From contig BROE01000013.1 of the NCBI GenBank assembly GCA_036571765.1, forward strand, positions 8,801,983 through 8,865,982: 64,000 nucleotides of DNA, given 5' to 3'. A model generated the notes under the pieces. That model ran no database searches. It had not been told where the DNA came from and saw only the letters and a program-made list of their open reading frames with translations. Position numbers and translations under genes: made by a program. Shown piece by piece: positions 48,260-58,892 of this stretch; within the stretch, counting starts at the first letter, position 1; the number at the start of each line of letters is the position of its first letter. Origin of the DNA: Plecoglossus altivelis. Lineage: Eukaryota > Chordata > Actinopteri > Osmeriformes > Plecoglossidae.

Positions 48260-51200
48260 ATGATGAGGCAGCAAGCTGCCAATGGGATGAGCGCACCAGG
48301 GCTGAGCATGGCTCTCCTGGTCCTGCTCTCCGTCTTCATTGTCAGCATGGCTGAGCTGAAGGGAAGCAAGCCAGCAGGCCCCGTTCTGAAACGCCACAAG
48401 AGAGAATGGCTGTGGAACTCGCTATACGTGGAGGAAGAGCGACCGGCTCCTGTGCCGTACAAGATCGGACAGGTATGAGAAGATGTCGCCGTCTCTGTCT
48501 CGTCCCACATGGATATATGCTCATCAGCAGAGGAATTCTGGGAAATTCTTATTTGAATATAAAGATTCTATGGCTTCTGATAATTCTGCAGTGTCAGCCA
48601 CGCCATCGTTCGATCACTGTGATGGGAGTTTCTTTCCTTGCTGTACTCATCAGTCGTTGTGCTAATCCATTTTCTCTTAATTTCGTTCTGCTATTCTTCC
48701 ACCTTTAGTTGAGGTCCACTAAGGTGAATGAGAGGACACACTTTGAAATAGTGGGGGAGGGGGTGGTTGGTCATAACCCACCCATCTTCATGGTGAATGA
48801 GAATGGGGACCTGTTCGTCACTAGCAAGCTGGACCGCGAACAGAAGAGCAAGTACCTGCTCCGGGCCAAGCTGCTCGACGACCGCAGCAACCTGGTGGAG
48901 CGAGAGGAGGACTTTGTGGTCTTGGTCACAGACATTAACGACAACGATCCTGTCTTCCCGCCATCGTTCAATGCATCCATCAGAGAGAGGTCACACAGAG
49001 GTAAATGAATGCACTGACATCTACACCTGACTCATGAACCTGTACAGTGGTCGGGCTAAGAACCTCCTCCTCTTGCAGACAGATTCCAAATGGTCCCTCT
49101 TTACATGTAAGTCTGACTGTGATGGAAACACACATGCTCACACACACTGAGGTGAAAGGCATCTACATGTGCTTTACAGGAACTAAAGTCATAACAGCCA
49201 GTGCTACTGATGCAGATGACCCAACAACAGCCAACGCAGCGCTGCGTTATACGTTGCTCCAAGGAGGGGACGTCTTTGACATCGACAGCTCCACAGGTAA
49301 CGACACAGCACATCCACCTCTTAACCATTGCAGCAACCAGTACTAGGATCTGTCCACTTCAGTCACCTGTACGACCCTGGCCTAAGGCTAATGTTGGGCT
49401 GATGCTGACCACAATAATATTCTGCCCCTCCCAGGTCTGATAACGACCAAGTACGAGCCCCTGGACCGCGAGGGTCGCAGCCTGTACGTCCTGGTTGTCC
49501 AAGCTCAGGACACGTGGGGTAAAAAACAGGGAGGCACGGCGACCACCTCCGTCACTGTCACCCTGACCGACATCAACGACAACATGGCGTCCTTTACCAG
49601 AAGTAAGAGCACACCTCCTCTAGGGCTTCACTCAACAAACTGAATTGGCTCAGAGGGTTGAAGTTATCCAATCTCACCTTCACTTCACGTCTCCCCAGAA
49701 TCGTACGAGTTTAAAGTTCCTGAGAACCAGAAGCTGGATGTGAAGCTGGGCACCCTGGAGCTGGAGGACAGAGATGAGCTGCAGAACAAAGATCCCATCT
49801 TCACCATCGCTGCTCCACTCAATAGCAAGTTTGACATGGAGCGCAGTCCAACCAAAGATGGCAACCTCATGCTGAAACAGGTAATATATTACATACTTAA
49901 GTACTTGAGAGTATTTTTGGGACACTCATCAGTCCTCCTCACTTGCCCTCATGTGATCTAAAGGTCTTAACAGATGAGTGCCTCTCAAAAACACTGCTTA
50001 ACATATTTTAGAAGAGCATCAGTTGAGTATCACTATAGTCTCTATGCACCAAAATAAAATAAACGTAAATGTTTTGGTAGTCTAAGCACTGATTCGTGGG
50101 CTGATGTATTTCAGCCATTGGACTATGAGACCCAAAGCAGCTACACGTTCTCTGTGGATGTACGAGAGAACAACCTCCAGGAACCAGCAGACAACAAGAA
50201 CTCAGCAGTGACCAAAGCACAGGTCGTCATCCAGGTTCTCGATGTGGACGAGCCTCCTCTCTTCACCAAAGACATCTACACTTTCTCTGTGATAGAGGAA
50301 ACCATGGTCACTAACATTGGAGTGGTCAAAGCCCGAGATCCTGACCGTGTTAACAAAACCATAAGGTATACACTGACTATCCCAGGGTTATTATGGCACG
50401 TCTCTATCTACACAAGCCCCTGCAGTCACCTTTCATCACCTTGGGTGGCCTTGATTTGTATAACCAAGTAATCATGCTGGTGGATCAGATCAACTAAAGT
50501 CATTTGAATGCTGAATCTAATACAGCTATTACTGATGGTCCAGGTGGGATCCTCTATTGTCCCGAATGTGAATGTGACATCATCCCTGTGACATCATGTG
50601 TTGTGAAGGTACTCCATCGAGGAAACAGACTGTCCTGTGGGAATCAACCCCATCACAGGACAGCTGTTCACACATAGGAAGCTGGACCGTGAGCTGAGGG
50701 CTACCTACTTGATCCAGGTCAAAGCTCAGGAGGAACCCCAAGGTGATCTTCATCTGTTCAAAGTTCTATTGAGAAACACAGACGTGTAGACAAACCAAAC
50801 CTTTCAGAATATAGAGAGAGTTCCACAACTGAAAGTGTGTTTTGACTGTGTGTGATGGTTTGCCTTTCAGGACTGGCCTCTTTTGTGAAGGTGAACTTGC
50901 GCGTGATAGACATCAATGACAATGAGCCTGAGCTCTCTGCCGAAGATGTGTTTGTTTGCGAGAACGACATGAAGAACACGGTGAGGGTGCCATGTTCTTA
51001 CGGTCTCTCTGCCCTCTTTGGCACCGCACTGCCTTAGGTTTCCTGAAGGGCCAGAGTGTGTCCTTCCCCTACCTTAAGGATAGCCACATACATTTTGTAG
51101 CTAACCTTTTTTTCTCCCCCTCCCCCTCTCTCTCTTTACATTTGAGCAGGTTATTGGGACAATTCGAGCCACAGACAAGGATGAACAAACAGCCACGTTC

Positions 51201-53822
51201 AGCTTCTCGCTCATGGAGCCCAGCTCCAACTTTTCAGTAATTGACAACAAGGGTGAGGCAACCTACTTTAGTGTATAACTCTTCGTATTAGACCAAGCAA
51301 AGAGAGGAGGATAGAGCAGTACAGGCAGCTGGTGTGCTGTTGTAATTGTAGAGGGCGGGTTCTGGGGTCACAGGATAGCGTCTCAACACTGAGCCAGTGC
51401 GCCACTCAGCCCTAAACCAATCGGACGCCTGAGTAGCTCCTCACCTAGTAGGTCAGAAACCAGGACAGCACAAATGGCGGGAAAGTATGTGAAATATTAA
51501 TGCAGTACAAGCTTTTTAAAACCGACCGTGGGCCCTTTTCTGCATATCTGGCGAGAGTGGGGGTGACCTGGCTCGGTTAAGCTGAGCTGTGTAATGAGCT
51601 GAATTCAGATTCCACCCTGTTAAGTTGTGACAGGAACACGGCTCTCTTTAGGAGATGTGTGCAGTATTACACTGCCTTGGGGAATGTCATAGAGGAACAG
51701 GAGAAACACACTTAAGAAATCAGTGGGATGTGGATGCGGCGCTCATGTTCATGTTGCGCATCTTCAAGATGTCATTTCCAATTCCTCCTTATAAGGGGAG
51801 ACATTCATAAGAGAAGACTCTTAGTGTGTTCTGTCACATCCTGTTTCTTCTCTATTGTAACCTGCCAAATGCACTTCTCAGGATCCTCGTCATGCCTTAA
51901 GAATGTTCTTTGAGGTTCACGGGGCAGGAAAACTGCTGGGCCAAAGATCCGCTGACCGCCATTGTTGTTTCTCTTGCAGATAACACCGCCAACATCCTGC
52001 TAAAACATGGAAGTTTTAGTGTGGACGACCCCTTGGATTATGTCCTTGAAATTGGGATCAATGATGGAGGGAGACCAGCAAAAAGCAGTGTCACTTCCCT
52101 GCCAATAAGAGTGTGTCGCTGTGATAGGAACAGGATCCACACCCAGTGTAAAGCTGCTCATCTGAAGATGGGCGTCAGCACGCCAGCTCTAATCGCCATC
52201 CTTCTCTGCATCCTCACCATCCTCGGTCAGTCCAACAGCGCTAGCCTGAGGCACTTAGTCTGGGTTAGTCTAGCCGGTGTTATCCAATGTCAGACAGCCT
52301 GTATCGGTTAGCTCAGATCCCTAAACCCAGTTCGGTTTGGTCTAGGTTGGCCAAGGTCTCATAGCCTGGGTCAGTTAGCCTGCCGCAACCTGGTTTAAGT
52401 TAGTGTAAGTTACAGTACTGTGGGTGAAGACAAGGAGTATCATTGAGCTAGTGGCAAGTTATATTAGTGATCCTAATCTGGTCTCCAGTGACGACAGATG
52501 GCACATTTCTGTCCTGTTTACAGACCAGGTTGTGTTTGCGAAAACCTTTATCTTCCACAGTGTTGATTGTATGAATAATGCACAAGTATGTAAATAACAA
52601 CAGGAATAGAAGCCATTGAGCTGAATATTCACTTTGATGCTTTCTCACGGCTGCTTTCTGAGGGAGAAGGCTTTATTTGTCATATTAGATGAGCCTTGTG
52701 CCACAGATGTTAAGTGAAAAGCTGGTGAGTTGGAGCAAGGAGCTGCAGACGCTCCAGCAGCGGTTGCTGAGCAGAGCAGATGTGTGGGAAAAAACAGGAG
52801 CAGAACAGAGGATCAGATACGCTGCCTCCTTGTCAAGTACATTGAATGAGGTGGAGATGAACTTTTCAATTCTGGGGCTCGTTATCGTGAGGTTCCCAGA
52901 GCAGCTCACACCAGATCCATTCACCACAGAAGTTTCTCACAGACAGATCTCATTTGCCTCATGAAAGAAATGTTATCTTCTCTTGTGGCGCTTATTAAAA
53001 ACCCAGAGTGTGTCCCAGACCTAGATGCTGTACTGAAAGTCCTTCCTCTCTGGAAATCTCCTGAAGCTCCTCTGGAACTTCTGTTGAGGATAAAACTTCA
53101 AGATATGCCTATCTGACTGTTTGTCTGCCATCTCTCTTTCTTTCTTCCCCTGCCTCTTTTGATCTGCCCCCTTCTATTTCTCCCCCCTTCTCTGTTATTT
53201 GTCTTGCTCTCTCCCTCTTTCCTTCTCTTTTCCCTCTTCACTTTACCCTCCCTCTTTCCATCTCTACCACTACACCATACTACCCACTACACGCTATCCT
53301 GTCTGTCTGTCTCCCTCCCTCCCTCTCCCCCCTGCAGTCATAGTGATCCTGTTTGTCCTGAGGAAGCGCTACCAGAAGGAGGCGCTGGTGAGCATGGGGA
53401 AGAACGCCGAGATCCACGAGCAGCTAGTGACGTACGACGAGGAGGGCGGCGGGGAGATGGACACCAATGGCTACGACGTGTCAATCTTGACCTCGGCTCG
53501 CCATGACGGCAGCATGATGTGCCAGGGCCCCTCCCTCTACGCCATGGTCCAGCGGCCCCCCGCTTGCAAGGGCGACATGGCAGTGATGATTGAGGTGAAG
53601 AAGGACGAGGCAGATCACGACCGGGACGGCATCCCCTACGACACGCTGCACATCTACGGCTATGAAGGCCCAGAGTCTCTGGCCGGGAGCCTCAGCTCAC
53701 TGGACAGCTCCTCCACCAGCTCCAACATGGACTATGATTTCCTCCAGGATTGGGGGCCACGCTTCAGACCCCTGGCTGAGCTGTACGGGGTGGATGGGCC
53801 AGACACCTACAGCCCTTATTGA
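48260..53822 (+). CDS. cdh5: Cadherin-5 (VE-cadherin)
   Basis: Eleven coding exons: 48260-48472, 48709-49000, 49180-49296, 49435-49602, 49699-49880, 50115-50365, 50609-50742, 50871-50980, 51150-51252, 51980-52225 and 53338-53822. They join in frame to 766 aa, similar to mammalian VE-cadherin. A signal peptide and short prodomain end in the furin site RHKR (45-48). Mature EC1 begins EWLWN, with the paired Trp2 and Trp4 of type II/VE strand-swap adhesion. Five EC repeats follow, with calcium motifs LDRE, DINDND, DADD, DINDN, LDYE, DVDEP, DPDR, LDRE and DINDNE. The membrane segment is residues 591-613. The tail has the p120-catenin region (TYDEEGGGEMDT) and the beta-catenin region (MIEVKKDEADHD, PYDTLHIYGYEG, DYDFLQDWGPRF, LAELYG), which distinguish CDH5 from other cadherins. 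The product mediates homophilic endothelial junctions. An ATG follows the acceptor at once; a second ATG at 48263 would also work. Confidence 0.97.
52226..53337 (+). other. cdh5: cdh5 intron 11
   Basis: A 1.1-kb intron that splits the transmembrane segment between ILTIL and VIVIL. It ends in a long C/T-rich acceptor tract (53145-53337). No other feature was recognised. Confidence 0.85.
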
Positions 53823-56035
53823 TAACCCTTACACAGATCCCAACCCTGACCCCTGAAGCCTGAACCATGACACCCACTCTACCCTTTTTGATACCAACAC
53901 TGAGCAAAAGAACTAACAGGCTAAAAACCCAGTCGCCTACTCCCTCTCTCTCTTCCCCTCCCAGTCTATCTCTCACTCTCTCAATCCATCCCCTACTCTT
54001 TCCATCCCTCCCACAATATCTAATCCTTGTTTTCTTAGTGTCATTAAACAAGCCGTTCTTTTTTGTTCTCTCTACATAGTCACTCCTCCACTTACATCTT
54101 CTGTGACACTTGCCTTGAATTTAAAGCCTGTATATTTTATAGCTTTGATATCTTTTTAATACATAATGTTTGTTGAGGGAAAGGACATGACCTTTTTCTT
54201 TAAAAAAAAAATCAACCATGAAACAATGTCTTGCAGTCAGGACGAAACTATGATACAGAACGGTCCCAGCGCATTGAAGACAACAGTTGTAATATTTGAA
54301 TCACAATTACAAGGGTTTTTAACGATGACTACATCATTTAAAGTCGTATCTAGTTCGCTGTCACGCATAGAAGGAGGGGACATTTCAAAAACTGGGAGTG
54401 GTTCTTTTTGCTTTCGGTTGACTGAACCACTATATAACCATGAGTAATGAATGAGTCAGTGAGCAAGTCGTGTTGTTTTTTGAATCACCCTCACAGAAAT
54501 GACTCCAGGCTGTCAACAGTAGCAGTGGCCAGGGACACAGTAGCAGGAAGCACTGATTACCAAGCTGTCAGAATAAAGTCAGCCCAGTTTATTTGATTGG
54601 ACTCCCTAGCCTATTGTCGATCTTTCAACCCTGAGTCTCTCAGGCCCGGTGGCTCACACATCGCAGCCAACTCAGGAAACGACAAGGAGCAGAGAAGAAC
54701 CGTAGAGGACAATGGTGGGATCTGAACAGCTTTAACCTATTGTTCTTTTAACCTTCCGTCTTCCTTTCTGTCGTCCTTCTTCGGGGTTTCAGATTTTGCC
54801 GGTGTTTTCAATCAGACACCCAGGTTTTATGAATTCAGCATTAAATTGCCATTCAGACATCACTGTCCTGGGCCAGTGATGCTGTAGGGAGAGGCTCACA
54901 CTCGAAATGTTATTGTATCTCTTGATTGGATTTCTGAAAGGTTGTTTATTCTTTTTTTGTTTGTTTTTAGTCCGTTTGTGTGAGGGGGGTTTGTCCTTCT
55001 TTACCCCATTTTGTCTCGGTTCAACCTTCCTACCAGCTGGGTACCCCATTTATAAACAATGGATACAATGCATGGAAGCCATGTTGGCAGTCGGCTGTTA
55101 GGATATAGTTCTCTGTCCAGCTCTCTCACCCACCCTTCCAAATCACCCAAACACAACTCTGGAATGAGCTTCCTGTGATAGAGGAAGTCAGCTTCCTGTC
55201 TGCTTATCTATCAAGTAAAGCAACACATTGCAGCTTACATCCTGTTTTCCTGGTCTGAGGAAAATCTTGGGAGAGGGACACAACAGCCGCAGAACAATGT
55301 CCTGGCCTAATGGTTTAACCATCAGGCCTCATTTTTCTGATGTCTCATTCACGGTTGCCCACTGCCAACGATCTGTTCAGTCTTCTCTCTAACCCAATCT
55401 ACTGCATCCCAACTATACCCTAACCCTTACAAAGACTACCCTTATCATGTTTATCCTCACCCTCTAAAGTAGCAGTATATATTATAAAAGATCTGTCATA
55501 TTTGTATTGTGTTCCACCACAGTACTTTTTGGGAATAACAATTAAATTGTGTGGTAATGGTGCTTTGTAGTGTATGTCAGCATGTGATGAAAACATTTTG
55601 TACTTCAGAGGAGATTGCATCAAGACAATGTCCTGTGATATTGAGATGTGTTGTAATAGTCTGGACAGCGTACATCCTGTACTAGATCCATGGGCCTGGC
55701 AGAACTGACCACACTATCCTCAGGCCTGTGGCTCTGGACTGGTTCACTCTGCTGTGTGACACACTTTCTATAACTAAGTAGCTGTGTAGCGGAGAACAGC
55801 TAGAACAAGCGTACAAGTGGTGTGTTTGGGTTTATGTACCGTGTGCGTTTTGTGTGAATGGGCAAGCCTACATACACACACGCAAACACAATGCATTTCC
55901 TTTTTGTGTAGATATACTTAAATGAGCTAAATGATGTGCCTTGAATTTATATATGGTTTGTATTATGTAAAACAACTGCTTTTCTTACTTAATAGTTTTG
56001 TATATGTTGAATAAACGGAACACGGAAATGATGAT
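53823..56035 (+). other. cdh5: cdh5 3' UTR
   Basis: About 2.2 kb of AT-rich non-coding sequence between the stop codon and the AATAAA at 56010-56015. A more proximal AATAAA near 54573 could give a shorter mRNA. Confidence 0.55.
56010..56015 (+). terminator. cdh5: cdh5 poly(A) signal AATAAA
   Basis: AATAAA sits in a U-rich context (GTATATGTTG just upstream), the best candidate for the end of the long cdh5 transcript. Confidence 0.5.
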
Positions 56036-57580
56036 TATGACAGAACATCTATGGGAAACGACAAAGATGTCAAATGTTACTTATTAAGACTTGTGTACAG
56101 CGTGTGTTAGTGAGTTCTCCAACTGAGCTAAGCTGTATGGGTCAGTTAGGTTGAGGAGGGCCGGTGGGAAATTTACTGACCGGAAGGATGATGGAAAGCT
56201 TCCACGTTGATAGTCAGCTGACAAGAGACCTTCCCTCTTCTAAGCTGCTCTTGAACTCTAACCCCCAACCTCAGACCCTGGCCCTGTCACCTCATTTTCA
56301 ACCCAACTACACACAGATGTTCTTTTCAATAATCTATGGGGACCAACTGGATTATTCAAAATGCATTATTATGGAATAGTCAGATGGCTGGTGTAGTTAT
56401 ACCAAATAAACACTAGATGACAGTGTTGCTTTAAATGTTCACATAGTAATGTACATACATACTAAGTATTACATGAATAACCAAAATGTAACCTTACCAA
56501 TAATATATATGAAACTCACAAACAGAAATCTGCTCTTAACTGCTACTGAGAAATACAAATCATATTTTTAAACCTGCTTGTTATGATTCACCAAAGTAAA
56601 TACTTACAAATCCAAACCTAACAGCAAAGTCATGGCCGCCATGGGAACAATGATGAGACCTTTCTTCAGGATGGAAATACACCACAAACCAGACAGTGAT
56701 AAACACTCTCTTTTCCTGTTCCATACATACTGGTCTTCTCTGTCTGCCCTTCACTCTGTAAACAAACACACACAAACACAAGCAGACACAGTCAAACACA
56801 CATGCAGACACAGCTCAGGAATCTCTCTGTTGACAAGCATATGGTGCGAGGCCCCAGTTTGACCAGCATTTGAAAACACACACTCAGGCTCAAACATATG
56901 TTTAAAATTATTTTCCTTCCCTCCTCTCCCTGCCCCTTCTCTCATCTCTTTTGCCCTGTGGATCTTACACACCTCCCACACACCTGGCCAAGAATCGATC
57001 CCTGCTGATCGCTAAAGGGGAGATTGGAAGCAGTGACACAGCAAAATGACTGGTGAAGGTCAGGCTCCTTCCTTTGCTACTGAAACTGCTCTGCCAAGAA
57101 AGAATCATTTACATTTAAAACTCCTGGAAAAGGTCTATGACATGAAAGAATGACTATTTTGTTGTATTTGTTTTTATGTAACACTTGTTTTGTCAGCTGT
57201 ATTGCACGCACTGTAGAATATCTATACATCACTGCCCTCCTACAGATCACTTTTGCATGGCAACCCAGCACCACGGAATAACTTAGCTAGAAGGCTAAAG
57301 TGCATTTCAAAATTAGACATTGGGTAGTAGTGTTATATAAGACTATATCTGACTCCTTCCTATCCTCTCTCTCTCTCTTCTGTCCGTATCTCATTCTATA
57401 ACATTCCTCTCTCTCCACCTTTTTTCACTCCCTCTCACTCTGTCCTCCTCTGTTCTCTCCTTCACCCAAATCTTTCCCTCCACTCTCTCTCCTCTGTATC
57501 CCTTCCCCCTCTTTCTGTGCCCTCCTCTCCCTCTCCTCCCCGCTCTCCTCAGTCTCTTCCAGCTCATTGCCCTCAGAGTG
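56036..57580. other. Intergenic, no gene recognised
   Basis: Mostly AT-rich unique DNA. The distal part (57360-57580) is C/T-rich. On the minus strand it encodes a Glu-rich open frame that I treat as low complexity. Another AATAAA is present near 56405. Confidence 0.5.
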
Positions 57581-57582
57581 CT

Positions 57583-58124
57583 CTCCGATGGCCTTCTGGT
57601 GTTCAGCCTCCTCTTCACTTGGACACACACACACACACACTATTGGCCACTCAGTTCCATGCTTAAGTTATAGGTTAAGTTTCAACCTGACCTGTTCCTG
57701 TTTTTCGACACGTGCTCTACATCAGGAACAGAAACTCAAAGGGACGGAGCCGTGGAGGGGGGGGGGGGCAGTGGCACGCCTGGTGGCTGGTAGGAGGGGG
57801 GGGGGGGGGGGTCGGGACAGTGACACAGCTTCGGCGCCGTGGAGGGGGGGGGGGGGGTCGGGACAGTGGCACGCCTGGTGGCCGTGGAGGGGGGGGGGGG
57901 GGGGAGGGGGGGTCGGGACACGCGTGCATTGTTGCGAGTCGGGGATGGAGGTGTCCATACCCTGACCAAGAATGGATCCTGTACCTGAGAGCCTTTCAAC
58001 AACCACCAGGATCCATCGCATCTCCTATCAAATCCAGAGTTACAGCACAAAACGGCATGAGAGGGAAGCAACAGCGAAATGACGTTTCATTACTCAGATC
58101 CTCTACTTGGAACTGCGTCTGTTA
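57583..58124 (+). repeat. First copy of duplication flanking assembly gap
   Basis: This segment runs from about TTCAGCCTCCTCTTCAC to CTGCGTCTGTTA and is repeated after the gap at about 58414-58892. It includes an identical 20-base core, CATGCTTAAGTTATAGGTTA, and the same G-rich minisatellite. It carries many extra single bases relative to the second copy, the pattern of uncorrected long-read sequence rather than evolution. Confidence 0.8.
57745..57925 (+). repeat. G-run minisatellite, copy 1
   Basis: Units of roughly GTCGGGACAGTGGCACGCC, GGTGGCCGTGGA and G10-G18 runs are repeated in tandem. They form strong G-quadruplex candidates and are difficult to sequence, which may explain the adjacent gap. 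Confidence 0.8.
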
Positions 58125-58395
58125 NNNNNNNNNNNNNNNNNNNNNNNNNNNNNNNNNNNNNNNNNNNNNNNNNNNNNNNNNNNNNNNNNNNNNNNNNNNN
58201 NNNNNNNNNNNNNNNNNNNNNNNNNNNNNNNNNNNNNNNNNNNNNNNNNNNNNNNNNNNNNNNNNNNNNNNNNNNNNNNNNNNNNNNNNNNNNNNNNNNN
58301 NNNNNNNNNNNNNNNNNNNNNNNNNNNNNNNNNNNNNNNNNNNNNNNNNNNNNNNNNNNNNNNNNNNNNNNNNNNNNNNNNNNNNNNNNNNNNNN
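58125..58395. other. Assembly gap (271 N)
   Basis: Unknown bases. Translations crossing it are meaningless. The near-identical flanks on both sides suggest the gap joins two versions of one locus. Confidence 0.99.
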
Positions 58396-58413
58396 ACAGA
58401 AGAAAGATGTGTT

Positions 58414-58892
58414 TTCAGCCTCCTCTTCACTATTGGACACAGCCCCCACACACACACACTATTGGCCACTCAAGTTCCATGCTTAAGTTATAGGTTAAGT
58501 TTCAACCTGACCTGTTCCTGTTTTTCGACACGTGCTCTTACATCAGGAACAGAAACTCAAGAGGACGGAGCCGTGGAGGGGGGGGGGCAGTGACATGGCT
58601 GGCGGCCGTGGAGAGGGGGGGTCTTGACAGTGGCACGCCTGGTGGCCGTGGAGGGGGGGGGGGGTCGGGACAGTGGCATGGCTGGCGGGGGTGGAGGGGG
58701 GGGGGGGGTCGGGACAGCCAAGGCTTGGCGGGTTGGGTGGAGGTGTCCATCCCTGACCAGATGGTCTGTCCTGAGAGCCTTCAACACCCCAGGATTCAGC
58801 CAGTCCATCAGTCCAAGTTAACAGCACAACGGCTGAGAGGGAACAACAGCGAATGACGTTTCATTCTCTCCTCTATTGGCTGCGTCTGTTAA
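58414..58892 (+). repeat. Second copy of duplication flanking gap
   Basis: Matches 57583-58124 along its length, with fewer bases, and continues smoothly into unique DNA (AACATGACTCAGC). It is probably the more accurate version. It contains the G-run minisatellite at 58575-58725. Confidence 0.8.

Noticed and set aside
57420..57640. Glu-rich minus-strand open frame next to the duplicated block
   Set aside because: The first part looks coding-like (EEEAEHQKAIGEHSEGNELE), but the rest is GA-rich low complexity. The only acceptor is a poor CCAAG after a GT repeat, its phase does not fit the donor near 60000, and it lies in a region of doubtful assembly.
57712..58593. Open frames of up to 293 codons spanning the N gap
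   Set aside because: They translate unknown bases and G-run repeats and carry no information.
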